From positions 77,516,432 through 77,580,431 of the forward strand of contig OZ020270.1 in NCBI GenBank assembly GCA_963971225.1: 64,000 bases of DNA, given 5' to 3'. The position numbers and the translations under genes are program-made. The DNA comes from Melieria omissa. Taxonomy: Eukaryota; Arthropoda; Insecta; Diptera; Ulidiidae. Shown in pieces: positions 54,901 to 63,989 of this stretch. Numbering within the stretch: the stretch's first letter is position 1; every line of letters begins with the position of its first letter. The notes below the pieces were generated by a model. The model was not told the origin of the DNA. It saw only the letters and a list, made by a program, of their open reading frames with translations, and did no database searches.

Positions 54901-57349
54901 GATAACAATATGTGCCCAAACTCTGACTTGAAGGAGGACCGACTAACTTCATATGCGATAACTGCAAGTATTCGTCAACGACCTGGTCATATATAACTTT
55001 GAATTCAGGTTTTTTAAGAAGCGAAGCTTCGTTCCGAAGGAACTGCCGTAAAGCACTATTTCGAGAATCTCCTAAGCAAAATTCGTTAGGATAATGAACT
55101 TTAAAAGGCAGAGAGACAATGTATCTCCCATCTTCATTCCGCCGAGTAGTAGCCATGTAATTGTCCTCACACCATTGATCAGCATCCGATAGAATCCTTT
55201 TCCTAGGGGGTTCCTCAATTTCCCAAAAGCGAGAAAGAAGTGTGTCCAACCTAGGATCCGTTGAGATGTCCACCTTCGTTGTAAAACACCTGACTTCGGA
55301 ATCCGGAATGGGGCCAGTAAGGGTCCATCCGAAAACGGTTTGCTGAGCTGTCAGACTTCCAAGTAGTTTGCGATGAAGTCCATGAAGCACCACCTGTGGG
55401 TACAAGTCGGCGCCGATAAGTACGTCTATGGCGGAAGTCCTCCAAAAGTCTCCGTCTGCCCAATTAAGGTTCGGTAGTTTATGACGTAGTCCTGAATCGA
55501 CTGTACAGGATGGCAAATTTCCGGTGATTTGCGGAAGTACGAAAGCGAAGGCTTCGATTTTCACGTTTGGATCCGTAGGTGATCCGAGAAGAAATGAGCT
55601 AAGTCGATTAGCGCTTGCAGAAAACGATTGATTAACCCCAGATATGCTGGCTTGTGTAGCAAACGTAGGCAAATTAATCAATTTACGAAGGCGATCCGAA
55701 ATGAAAGATGCTTCTGATCCTGGATCAATTAAAGCCCTAGCAGAATAATTGGTATTCAAATGGCAAATATAGATTTGAGCTGTACCTAAAAGTACACGTT
55801 GGTTTCGAGGAAACGCAAGATTCGGAGAATCACTATTCGAAGAAGTATTAGTAGTGGACTGTATTTTTTGATGGAAGCTATGATGCTCACTCGTTTGAGC
55901 TACGGAAGAAGTAGAAGGCTGATTGGAGCGAAGCCCCGAAGAAGCACCCGAAGGTTGAAATCCTGGCGCGGTGGAGCGTAACTCGGACGACGCAGGCACT
56001 CTAGAAGAAGTAGAAGTGGTGTTAGTGGGACGTAATCCCGACTGAGTCTTCGTAGAAGACGGTAATTCGCGATGTAACAACGTGTGATGGCGTTGATGAC
56101 ACACGGAACAATTGTAGGCACTCTTACAATCCTTTAACTGATGGCCTTTCGATAGGCAATTTAAACAACATTGAAAACGCTTAACGCTGGAAAACCGCTC
56201 GCCAACTTGCATGTTAAGAAAACGTTTGCAATTGCGCAAGATGTGTGGTTGCTTGCAAAGCACACAGCTTGAATCAACCATATTCGCGTGAAAAGTATGA
56301 GTAAATCGTTTAGAGCCGCTAATCTCGCTAGATGCCGGCTTATTCGAATTTGATTTGTTGGAAGTAGAAGTCTTTAACTCATCGACGCATTCGAGAGTTC
56401 GGTATCGCGTAGTAAGAAACTCATCAAGTTCGCACCACTTTGGTAGAGCAGATTTGTCTTTAACACCTTGCTCCCAAAAGGCAATAGTGCGTTGAGGTAA
56501 ACGCTGCATACACATATAAACAATGATTGGATCCCAATCGGAAGTACTAACCTCGTATAATTTTAGCGAATTCAAACAATTATTAATGCCGCGTTGCAAA
56601 TTCTTAAGCCCAGAACCAGTTTCAGAAGAAAGAGCTGGTAAGTCAAAAAGAAGTTTAATTTGAGCATTAACCAAAATCCGTTTATTATTAAAGGCTTCGT
56701 TTAAAGTATTCCAAGCGAGCTCGAAACCTTCATTGGTAAGAGGGGACTTTCGAACTATTTCTCTCGCTTCTCCGCTCGTTTTCTGAATGAGGTGATACAA
56801 TTTTTCGACATTACTCAACCGACTGTTTCTTATATATATGGCTGTAAATAAATCGCGGAAAGTTGGCCAAGACGTGTAGTCACCTTTAAAAACTTCAATA
56901 TCACAAGGCGGAAGTGAGATATTATGGGATGAAGTAGGCTCTGAAAAGGCAGAACCATCAAGAGTAGAAGTATGGCGAAGACCGGAGGAAGCGAGGTCGA
57001 AGTCATGAATTCTCTCATTAATCTTCGCTAAGCATGAAACATAAGTCCGATAAGTGCTGGTGTATTTCGTATCAACGACAGCGATATCATCTGCAGCACT
57101 TCGTTTAGTTTGTGATTCGAATTGAATTTGACACTTTTCATACTGGGCTTTTACGGTAGCCCACAACTCCTTTAGCTCGGAGCTTTGAATTTCCAAAGAA
57201 AATTTAGTATGGCTATTAGAGGGAGTTTCCGTAAAGGCAATATCAAATTTGAAAACGCGATCAGAAGCACGGGTGAAATCATCAAGTTTCGACATTTCGA
57301 TTTGAATAGGAGGAAACAAAATCAAAAAAGTAAAATCGAAGAAGCCCAA
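51929..57349 (-). CDS. BEL-A gag-pol polyprotein, 1806 codons, intact
   Basis: Single open frame. Gag with DUF1759-type region about 145-300; zinc knuckles 362-425 (CVLCKQPHILRNC, CLNCLSKGHQLKDC, CSVCHQRHH); protease about 535-690 with LIDPGSEASFIS; RT about 800-980 with YVDD at 955-958; Peptidase_A17-type connection; RNase H about 1125-1260 ([38 protein letters not shown]). Integrase zinc module H1443, H1448, C1478, C1481; integrase core D1513 (GVDFAG), D1579 (FSDNGTNF), E1632 (LWEAGVKS); DUF5641-like C-terminus to LIVLSD. The annotated first Met may be replaced by the conserved MSKLDDF at residue 19. All catalytic residues I checked are present, so the element may be active. Confidence 0.9.
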   Translation of the reverse strand: MGFFDFTFLILFPPIQIEMSKLDDFTRASDRVFKFDIAFTETPSNSHTKFSLEIQSSELKELWATVKAQYEKCQIQFESQTKRSAADDIAVVDTKYTSTYRTYVSCLAKINERIHDFDLASSGLRHTSTLDGSAFSEPTSSHNISLPPCDIEVFKGDYTSWPTFRDLFTAIYIRNSRLSNVEKLYHLIQKTSGEAREIVRKSPLTNEGFELAWNTLNEAFNNKRILVNAQIKLLFDLPALSSETGSGLKNLQRGINNCLNSLKLYEVSTSDWDPIIVYMCMQRLPQRTIAFWEQGVKDKSALPKWCELDEFLTTRYRTLECVDELKTSTSNKSNSNKPASSEISGSKRFTHTFHANMVDSSCVLCKQPHILRNCKRFLNMQVGERFSSVKRFQCCLNCLSKGHQLKDCKSAYNCSVCHQRHHTLLHRELPSSTKTQSGLRPTNTTSTSSRVPASSELRSTAPGFQPSGASSGLRSNQPSTSSVAQTSEHHSFHQKIQSTTNTSSNSDSPNLAFPRNQRVLLGTAQIYICHLNTNYSARALIDPGSEASFISDRLRKLINLPTFATQASISGVNQSFSASANRLSSFLLGSPTDPNVKIEAFAFVLPQITGNLPSCTVDSGLRHKLPNLNWADGDFWRTSAIDVLIGADLYPQVVLHGLHRKLLGSLTAQQTVFGWTLTGPIPDSEVRCFTTKVDISTDPRLDTLLSRFWEIEEPPRKRILSDADQWCEDNYMATTRRNEDGRYIVSLPFKVHYPNEFCLGDSRNSALRQFLRNEASLLKKPEFKVIYDQVVDEYLQLSHMKLVGPPSSQSLGTYCYLPHHAVIKPESLTTKLRVVFNASNKTSNGNSLNDVLYVGPVLQSDLVLLLLRWRLFRFVFNSDIQKMYRQILVDPRHRPFQRILHRSSTDVEVSDYELQTVTFGVNCAPYLAIRTLLQLAADSQDTYPLAAHILRRSMYVDDVLAGAHDLPSAIKARNELIDTLHGAGFSLRKWTSNRKEILVDLPKEHLLKEDFLSFEDSSSTKALGVRWNACTDNFYFKVPAIERKDSHTKRELLSMIAKLFDPVGWLAPVVIVAKNLMQLVWLENIGWDDCISKPIEQKWQQFLDGYMDINLIKLPRWVNYSLQDEVQIHAFSDASEKAYGAAIFIRIRKSSTTFYSHLLTSKTKVAPVKTVSLPRLELCGAVLLCDILDSLLPELDINVHDVFCWTDSTIVLSWLRKTPSTWTTFVANRVSKIQEKPYARNWYHVDSANNPADLCSRGLTPQALSMNSLWWHGPSWLVKDRSEWPSSSPTHLETSIEAKKVAVHNLLVNVEEDILSRFSSFSRALRVVSYMLRFYYRTHRPAENSKGYTSIVLSNAELHNTRKFLTILSQKTHFQTEYSCLLNQNPLNSKSNLLTLNPFLDKAQVMRINGRLANAPTLSFSEQHPIILPYGSQFSKLLVAFIHKITLHGGNSLLLRLLRQEYWIPKAKNLISATIHRCKTCLLDKKRKASQIMAALPPERTTLGRVFSITGVDFAGPFDIKNFTGRACLITKGYVCIFVCFSTKAIHLEAVSDLSTPAFLAAFIRFVSRRGCPKTIFSDNGTNFVGASKAFKKDFEAFLKQFRDSFSNHFSHQPVEWNFIPAGSPHMGGLWEAGVKSFKLHFRKMALPHKYTFEELSTVLSRIEACLNSRPISPMSENPADVSALTPGHFLIGSPLLGPPEPIISDISARNRWEKMKALGQQIAFRWKEEYLKEMHRRYKWKYPSRDLAVDDLVVVSQENLPPTSWRLGRILRVYPGSDKRVRVADIKTERGIITRSITKLIVLSD

Positions 57350-57920
57350 ACTTTTTCACCTTAGCGCAACAAAGGTGAAATGTGAAAGAGAACGGTCAAA
57401 AAATGTGCGACACGAGATATAAAAAAAGGAAAACAATAGAAAATTAACTCAACGCTTGCTTTATTATGTATCGTTACAATATTCCGCTTATGCACTTCAA
57501 AAATGTAAATGCAGTTAATAGGTAGCAAAAATAATTTCGGATACGCAAAGAATTGAATTCAAAAATTTATAGTTTTATGTGTCACCTCGTACCTCAGTAG
57601 AAGGTGCACAATGCAGAAACGAATGCCGAAATGCAAAAAAAATTTATTTCCGCAAGGCCTACTTGTGCATTTACTTTTGTATGTACGTACCAGCAATTTT
57701 TAGTGCTTGGCAGCTATGTACGTATTAGGCATCGCAATCCCGGGATCCCGGGATCCCGGGATCCCGGACTTTTTCCAGTCCCGAAAATCCCGGGATTCAA
57801 ATCTTTTAATCCCGGGATTTTCGGGATTGCAAAAGATGCTTCAAAGTTCAAATGAAATAAATTTAAAAGCACAAAAACCCAATTCCTTATCTGACGTAGG
57901 AGGGAGGGGATAGAGGGCGT

Positions 57921-58097
57921 CTTTTGCAAAAGGCTTATAATTATTTACTAAGCATTCAACCAACAAGTATTGAATCTGAAGAATGTTTCTCTTCAGCAGG
58001 GTTTATTTGCAATAAATTTCGCTCTAGATTAGAGGGCAAAACATTTAATGCCTTAGTATTTTTAAGATCTCAGTTTTTAGTTAATCACAACGCTTAA
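57921..58097 (+). pseudogene. hAT transposase C-terminal (dimerisation) remnant
   Basis: 59 in-frame codons ending in TAA. They read LSIQPTSIESEECFSSAGF, then NKFRSRLEGKTFNALVFLRS, the hATC domain pattern (P.TS..SER.FS.AG, RSRL....AL.FL). The rest of the transposase, including the catalytic core, is missing. The usual SER is SEE here. Confidence 0.8.
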
Positions 58098-58134
58098 CTT
58101 TTTTATCGAAATAATCGAAGTAAAACTAAAAGTA

Positions 58135-58682
58135 TCAGGTGTACAAGTAGAAAACCGCCGTTTTCCACTGGGTGGTGCCACCTTTGGAAATCGGTGAGAG
58201 AATTCCGATCAGAAACATCACATGGCAAGCTAAGATATCGGTTAACAACTCCACATCATCTCGCTTGTTTATTCTTATTGTCCATTTTTTGTTGGTGCGT
58301 GAAGATGTCGAAATTTGAACCGAATAAGCGTCATTCGCGGGAGATTTTGCTTTTCGCGTTTCATTCGAAAAAATCTGCAGCTGAAGCGCGTCGAATGATT
58401 GTAGCAACTTATAGTGAGTCGTGTATCAGTGAAAGAACGTGTCGAGAATGGTTCGTGAAATTCAAAAATGGTGATTATGACGTGAAAGACAAGGATCGGC
58501 CGGGTCCCGTGAAAAAGTTTGAAGATGCAGCTTTGGAGACTCTGTTGGATGAAGATTCTTGTCAGACGCAACAAGAACTCGCGGATTCTTTGGGTGTGAC
58601 TCAGCAATCCATTTCCCTTGCTATACGCAATAAAGCCTCAAATTATGAAAAAAAAACGGCGGTTTTCTACTTGTACACCCAA
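58135..58682 (+). mobile_element. mauritiana-type mariner, 548 bp, C-terminus deleted
   Basis: TCAGGTGTACAAGTAGAAAA at the left and, inverted, TTGGGTGTACAAGTAGAAAA at the right, with TA outside (58133-58134, 58683-58684). The element retains only the N-terminal third of the transposase gene. Confidence 0.85.
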
Positions 58683-58688
58683 TACTAA
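58305..58688 (+). CDS. Truncated mariner transposase: DNA-binding domain only
   Basis: From MSKFEPNKRHSREILLFAFH about 127 codons are open. They contain both helix-turn-helix parts (AAEARRMIVATYSESCISER with TCREWFVKFKNGDYDV, and TQQELADSLGVTQQSISLAI). The frame then runs into the right terminal repeat (TAVFYLYTQY). No catalytic residues remain. If made, the protein could bind mariner ends without cutting them. The ATG at 58305 fits the family start better than the one at 58194. Confidence 0.7.
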   Translation: MSKFEPNKRHSREILLFAFHSKKSAAEARRMIVATYSESCISERTCREWFVKFKNGDYDVKDKDRPGPVKKFEDAALETLLDEDSCQTQQELADSLGVTQQSISLAIRNKASNYEKKTAVFYLYTQY

Positions 58689-59801
58689 CAAATTAACTAT
58701 TTTATTTTTTTTATCAAATATGCGTATAAATGTACTTTTTGATACATTTGATGCAAAGCAATAAGTTATGTTTAAGTGTCATTTTTGGATAAAACAAAAT
58801 GTTATCAAACTGAAGTTAAATGTCAAATGAAAAACTTTTAAGTTAAACAAAATGTTGTCAAGGATGACTATGTTTATTTATTTGATTTAAATTTAAACTG
58901 ACAATTTTGAATGTAATTGACAACTGATTGTAAATGACAACTGGATTTTGGTGATGTGCCGCGCACAACCAACCACTTCGACGACTCAACACCGACTGCC
59001 TCCCTTTCCGCCTTACAATGTGATTAAATTCAAGATAAAAAAAATCTTAAAACTACCCCAAATGTGATTAAACTGTGTCCATTTTTATGGTAAATATATT
59101 ATAAACAAGTATTTATGCAATTTGGTAAAATTGTTTTATTTAAAAAATTTGTTATTTGAATCCCGGGATTAAATCCCGGGATCCCGGGATTTGACTTTTC
59201 AATCCCGAAAATCCCGGGATCGCAAAATGGCAAAAAATTGCGATCCCTAGTACGTATGCACTAGTGGTTGTTGTTGCACTACGGATGTGCACGTACAATA
59301 GAAAATAGAAAAAAAAAGCAAAGTCGCGAAAACGCACGTCGCGTGATATGCGCGGTGCTAAATGGTATTTTATATAAAAGGCGGTTTGACTCCGTTAACC
59401 GATATGTAAATGTATGTATATATGTATAGCTATATAACCGTATATATATATATATATATAACTAGCTGGTTCGTTAACGGAACCTGAGAGAACTAAAAGT
59501 ATATAATTAATTCTGCACCAAATTTAGTCAAAAACGTTGTTGCTATTTTCTTATGTATTTTCGACACATAAGAAAAGCCTTTTTTTTTTTTTACACTCGC
59601 GATTTTCGGTTTTTTTTGTTCTTTAGAAAAATTAAATCAACACGCGAACTTTACAGCCGGTAAAACAAAATACACTAGTATACACAATATGCTCAATGAA
59701 TCAACTATAAAGAAATCGGTTCAACGCACCTGTGATAGCAGAAGATGTTGAGGATGAACGCAGGAGTGCAGACAGCAGTGTATGGTAAAGGCGGAACAGC
59801 A

Positions 59802-59882
59802 GTGTATGGACAAAATCCCAAGTGCGTGGACGAAGATCCGGAGTGCAGGTACGAAGATCCGGAATGCGCGTACGAGATCCGG
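59802..59882 (-). repeat. 21-bp tandem repeats beside primer site, about 4 units
   Basis: Same repeat as 43968-44129 (GTGCGTGGACGAAGATCCGGA type) but about half the copy number; the last unit merges with the primer binding site. Confidence 0.75.
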
Positions 59883-59894
59883 CTCGAAGGACCA
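59877..59894 (-). other. BEL-A copy 2 primer binding site, tRNA-Tyr type
   Basis: Minus strand TGGTCCTTCGAGCCGGAT, three bases from the 5' LTR; 18 bases complementary to the tRNA-Tyr 3' end with CCA by memory of that tRNA. Confidence 0.75.
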
Positions 59895-59897
59895 AAA

Positions 59898-60280
59898 TGT
59901 TGGGAGTTGTCAGCACGATGTTCAAGAAAAATGAAAACGAAATATAATTAGAAAGATTGCAATAAATAGCCAACCGATATTATGGCTCGATACTCACGTA
60001 CACAGGTCGGAAGTTACCACGGGCAAGAGGATGAAGAAAAAAAAGAACACAATGTCTTCGGATAACGATGCTCTTTATTGTAGGGTTTGACTTATGCTGC
60101 TGCCTCGCTGACGTCGGAAGATCAAGTGTCGAAGCAAGAGAAAAGAAAAAAGGCCGAGGCCTGGATTGCCGCGCAACAAGAGAACGAAAGCTCTTGTTGC
60201 TAACGGCTTACAAAAAGGCTCAGAGGTGTTATAATATGTGCAGCTTTAGCGGAGACATTGAAAGAGATCTGGTCTAAACA
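59898..60280 (-). repeat. BEL-A copy 2, 5' LTR
   Basis: 383 bp, identical by eye to 50507-50889. Followed by target duplication GTTAT (60281-60285). Confidence 0.9.
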
Positions 60281-60285
60281 GTTAT

Positions 60286-61205
60286 TGAATAGTTGTTTGA
60301 CGCATGCGGCCTCTGTTAGTGTTTTACAAAAATTGGCTGTAAGCGCTGTTGTGCAGTTTGTAACAGGAATTACTATATTGCCGCAGTCTGCAACAGTGTT
60401 GGTCTCCAAAAGTATGGTCTTTTCGCCGTGTGCCATAGGGAAAACCCTAACTAAACTACATAGTTTCTGTATCCTAGGAAACTTAATTATAAATTTTTAT
60501 TTTGGAGTTGCTTATAATATCGCTTATGCTAACATTTGAGGTGTGTTCAGTGACCAGTATTTTAGCAATTTCTTCTGTGTCGAGAATGACAGGGTTTACT
60601 ACATTTAACTTGGCCAAAAGCGTTGAATAAATAACATTATCTAAATCTGTTATGATTGCCGCATTCCTGGCTGTTAGTAGCTCAAATAAATGTGCCCTAT
60701 CTATTTCTGTTTCCTTTGTGTTCTTCAAAATTTTGTTTACTGTTTGAGTGAGTTGATTAATCTGTTGTTGTATTTGCGTATTTATAGAAAATTGTCGTTC
60801 GTTGGCTTCAATAAGCGCTTCTTCCTTGTTTTTAACTTCGTTAAAATCGTCAAAGTCGGGTGTTCCTGCAATATATTTGAGTGCCGTACCAATAATATTT
60901 ATACTTCTAGCATGTCTATGATGAATTCGTAGGGTGTTGATTAGTCGATCAATGCCCGATTGGAGAAGGTTCCTTATATATGAGTGAGGAAAAACCTCAA
61001 GTATTGCTTTGGTTTCCTCTGAAACGATTTCGTAGTTTGTTAGGTTAATACAATGCGTTATGTATTCGTATTCCCCCCAAACTGCTACTTTTCCGTCCAT
61101 TATTGGTATGTAATTTGATTGTGAAAAGTCAGTTATCTTGCTGTCCATTCCGCGGATTCCTAGTAGTAATATTAATAATAATACTCTGTAAAAAATTAAA
61201 AACAA
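60286..61205 (-). pseudogene. Errantivirus env, N-terminal part, frameshifted and interrupted
   Basis: Starts at 61205 with a hydrophobic leader (FYRVLLLILLLGI). A basic RHAR site, likely proprotein cleavage, is followed by a hydrophobic stretch of the fusion-peptide type, then a heptad-like coiled region rich in Gln (QQQINQLTQTVN). A frameshift in an A-rich run near 60490-60500 ends the first frame at 60483. The second frame (from about 60480) continues with the Cys-containing region to the BEL-A insertion at 60281. The product would be an insect envelope fusion protein; here it is broken twice. Confidence 0.75.
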
Positions 61206-61268
61206 AAATTAAATTTATTTATAGTATTAAAATTTTGGTTTATATTTTTTTTTTGTTTTTTTGTTTTT
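61206..61268 (-). other. Pol-env junction
   Basis: A short T-rich (plus-strand) stretch between the pol stop and the env ATG. In errantiviruses env is translated from a spliced RNA; an acceptor-like TTTTTTTACAG-type site could lie here, but I could not fix it. Confidence 0.35.
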
Positions 61269-63989
61269 TTACCTTAAGTTACTTTTATGAATCTTTCTAT
61301 TATCTATTAAAACGGTTGATCCTAGATCCTTTTTTATCGTTTTTTCTATAAAAACCTTAGAAAACTTATTACCTATTCTTTTATTAGTCCTAACATAGAC
61401 TTTGTCCCCTGGATTAAATCTTTGTGTAACTTTACCCTTATTATGCCTTTCCAATTCATTTTTCTGGGCTTTTATTAATCTTGCTATTATTTCAGTTTTA
61501 AGATCCCTGGGTATGGCGCATATTAACTCAATAGGCTTCCACCCGGTTACCGAATGAATGGATCTATTGTATTTTGAAGTGGCAAGAAGTATTAACTCTT
61601 CAGTATCGTTTATAGCTTGCTCCAGCTTAGTGCATCTAGCAATTTCAGTCAGAGTGCTATGGAATCTCTCTATCTGTCCATTTGTTGTGCTATGGAAAGG
61701 AGGTGTTGTGAAAATGTCCGCGCCAAAATGGTCTTTCAAAAGGGACTTAATTGTTTGAGAATTTAACGACTTTTCATTGTCAAAGGTTACATTTTTCGTG
61801 TTCTGAAAGCAATTGAGAATCTGAAGTAGAGCCTGTTTAACGTCCACAATGGCTCTTGATTTAATAGGAATAACAATGGCAAATTTTGAGAATTTGTCTA
61901 TGCTAGTTAAAAAGTGATGTTTATCAGTGGAATAGATGTCCATATGTAGCATCTCTCCAGGACGAGTTGGTATCGGGGTTTTCCCTATTGCTGGGTTAGG
62001 TGGACGTCGCTGATATTTGGCCTCCTTGCAGATTTTACAATTTGACACAATTGCTTTTAATTTCCTTCGCATGTGTGGAAAGTAATAATCATTCATAACC
62101 TGTTTCATGTTTTCCTGGATAGAGCGATGTGCTCTGTTGTGTTCCATTGCTAATATTTCATCTTGATCATCATTGTTGAAAACATCAGCTACTTGTTTTG
62201 TTGTATGACGAAATTTTACTGATGGAAATTTTCCTATAATTTCGTTTTGAATTTTCCCTAAAATTGGTAAATCGCAAAGGATACCGTTAACGACGTCAGG
62301 ATTTATGCATTCCCCAATTACTGCTACAATGTCCTGTAATGTTTTAAATGTAATCCTATGTCTAATTTTTGACTTAAAAATAATTTTTGTTGCTTTTGAT
62401 AAGGTGTTTCCTTCCTCTAGTATTATTTGATTTCGGAATGAATTCACTGGGGTTTCAACCGTTGGAATGATTTCCGACGAGGATTCCTCACTGTGCATCG
62501 TGACAGATGACGAATCTTCTTCATACTCCATGGTATTTATGTGTTGTCGAGATAATGCATCGGCAACAACGTTATCTTTCCCTGGTTTGTAAAAAAATTT
62601 GGGTGAAAATTCCTCGACAAATGCCCTCCAACGTTTAATCTTTGTGTTGGGATTTCTATCTGAGACCGCAAAGGTCAGAGGTTGATGGTCAGTGAAAATG
62701 TTTAATTGTCTGACTCCATATAAATAATTTCGGAGCTTTTGAAGTGCCCATACAATTGCCAAAAGTTCCCTTTCATTGGTGGCATAGTTCTCTTCCGTGG
62801 ATGATAACGTTCTTGATATCATTGTTATTGGTCTACCTCCCTGTGATAATACTGCACCAATAGCGTGCGCTGATGCGTCGGTTGTTAGGTCAAAAGGTTT
62901 TGTGTGTTCAGGGTATAAAAGAAGTACGTCTTCGGAGGACAAAATTCGCTTTACTTTTTCGAAGGCTAATAATGCGTCATTGTCTAAATCAATTTTAACA
63001 TTTTTCGACGTATTGGCCCCTATTTGGCCATTCTCTCCCCTTAAATATTTTGTAAGTGGTTTCACTATAGCGGCGTAGTCCTTAATGAATCTTCTATAGT
63101 AGCCTGATAACCCTAAAAATGATCGAAGGCCCCGAAGATTGGTAGGTAGCTTATAATTAATTATATCCTTAACTTTGTCAGGGCATGTTTTTATTCCTTC
63201 CTTAGATACTACAAATCCAAGAAACTCAACCTCTTCTTTAAAAAATTTGGATTTTTCTATTGAAACGCGCATATTTGCTTCGTAAAGCCTGGTTAAAATT
63301 CTTTCAATATCTTCATAGTGTTGTTCTTCACTATTTGAGAATATAATTACATCATCGATGTAAACGTGGCAGCATTTCCCTATTTCGTTCCTTAAGACGT
63401 CGTCAATTGTTCTCTGAAAAATTCCAGGAGCATTCTTCAAACCAAATGGAAGTCTACAAAATTCATATTTCCCATTATTCACGGAGAATGCTGTCTTTTC
63501 TCTATCTTTTTCGGCTAATTTGATCTGGTGGAACCCAGATTTCAAATCAAGAGTTGTAAAGAGTGTCGATTTCCCCATATTTGCTAATATAACAGACGTG
63601 TCAGGGATTGGATATTTATCAGGAACTGTCTTATCGTTTAATTTTCGAAAATCAATTACCATACGCATCTTTTTTTGGCCATTTTCATCTAATCCTTTCT
63701 TGTCGACAACCCATATGGGATTGTTGTATGGTGACCGAGACTGGCGAATGATACCATCTCGCAACAAGTTAGAAATTTCTTTATTTACAAATTCTGAAGC
63801 TGCTATTGGGTAAGGGTATGCTCTAGAATAAACTGGTTCATTATCTGTAGTTCTTATTGTAGCAACTACATTTGTATTGAATGGTAATGCTTCGTTCGGA
63901 CTTGCGAAAACCTTAGAGTGTCTTTTTAGAATGTCTGTAATGCGTTCATCCTTACTTGACTCATTAGAATTGTTTTCATGTGGCATCAC
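61269..63989 (-). CDS. Errantivirus pol (RT, RNase H, integrase), open to window edge
   Basis: 906 codons, open to the right edge, so the start and the protease lie outside. RT about 60-260 with YIDD at 210-213; RNase H about 365-480 (TTDASAHAIGAVL with D371, NERELLAIVWAL with E407, FTDHQPLTF with D434). Integrase zinc module H617, H621, C651, C654; core D684, D737, E774 (NGQIERFHSTL); a C-terminal GPY/F-like domain (GDKVYVRTN, GSTVLIDNRKIH). No internal stop. It belongs to the Ty3/Gypsy errantivirus group by order and motifs. Confidence 0.85.
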   Translation of the reverse strand: MMPHENNSNESSKDERITDILKRHSKVFASPNEALPFNTNVVATIRTTDNEPVYSRAYPYPIAASEFVNKEISNLLRDGIIRQSRSPYNNPIWVVDKKGLDENGQKKMRMVIDFRKLNDKTVPDKYPIPDTSVILANMGKSTLFTTLDLKSGFHQIKLAEKDREKTAFSVNNGKYEFCRLPFGLKNAPGIFQRTIDDVLRNEIGKCCHVYIDDVIIFSNSEEQHYEDIERILTRLYEANMRVSIEKSKFFKEEVEFLGFVVSKEGIKTCPDKVKDIINYKLPTNLRGLRSFLGLSGYYRRFIKDYAAIVKPLTKYLRGENGQIGANTSKNVKIDLDNDALLAFEKVKRILSSEDVLLLYPEHTKPFDLTTDASAHAIGAVLSQGGRPITMISRTLSSTEENYATNERELLAIVWALQKLRNYLYGVRQLNIFTDHQPLTFAVSDRNPNTKIKRWRAFVEEFSPKFFYKPGKDNVVADALSRQHINTMEYEEDSSSVTMHSEESSSEIIPTVETPVNSFRNQIILEEGNTLSKATKIIFKSKIRHRITFKTLQDIVAVIGECINPDVVNGILCDLPILGKIQNEIIGKFPSVKFRHTTKQVADVFNNDDQDEILAMEHNRAHRSIQENMKQVMNDYYFPHMRRKLKAIVSNCKICKEAKYQRRPPNPAIGKTPIPTRPGEMLHMDIYSTDKHHFLTSIDKFSKFAIVIPIKSRAIVDVKQALLQILNCFQNTKNVTFDNEKSLNSQTIKSLLKDHFGADIFTTPPFHSTTNGQIERFHSTLTEIARCTKLEQAINDTEELILLATSKYNRSIHSVTGWKPIELICAIPRDLKTEIIARLIKAQKNELERHNKGKVTQRFNPGDKVYVRTNKRIGNKFSKVFIEKTIKKDLGSTVLIDNRKIHKSNLR

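Larger units (their letters stand above)
57726..59249 (+). mobile_element. hAT element, internally deleted, in the BEL-A leader
   Basis: The ends TAGGCATCGCAAT and, inverted, TAGGGATCGCAAT are flanked by the 8-bp duplication GTACGTAT (57718-57725, 59250-59257). Subterminal arrays of ATCCCGGG occur at both ends (57738-57830, 59158-59225). The empty site is seen at about 43312 in the other copy. Only the transposase C-terminus remains. A mariner is nested at 58135-58682. Confidence 0.85.
57350..59801 (-). other. BEL-A copy 2 leader with nested elements
   Basis: Own leader sequence is 57350-57725 and 59250-59801, matching 42946-43967. A (TA)n run lies at 59440-59462. The middle is a hAT element of 1524 bp, which more than doubles the leader. 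No conserved leader frame. Confidence 0.75.
50507..60280 (-). mobile_element. BEL-A copy 2, young, apparently full-length
   Basis: 9774 bp with two 383-bp LTRs (50507-50889, 59898-60280) in which I found no difference. The 5-bp duplication GTTAT lies at 50502-50506 and 60281-60285. It has a tRNA-Tyr-type primer site, a leader with a hAT insertion, an uninterrupted 1806-codon gag-pol frame and a 253-codon accessory ORF. Identical LTRs point to a very recent insertion, although the hAT element in the leader must be as recent or inherited from the parent. Confidence 0.9.

Noticed and set aside
57738..57830. Possible CRISPR-like or satellite array of ATCCCGGG
   Set aside because: Units are abutting palindromic words without spacers, and an inverted counterpart at 59158-59225 plus 8-bp duplications show they are hAT subterminal repeats.
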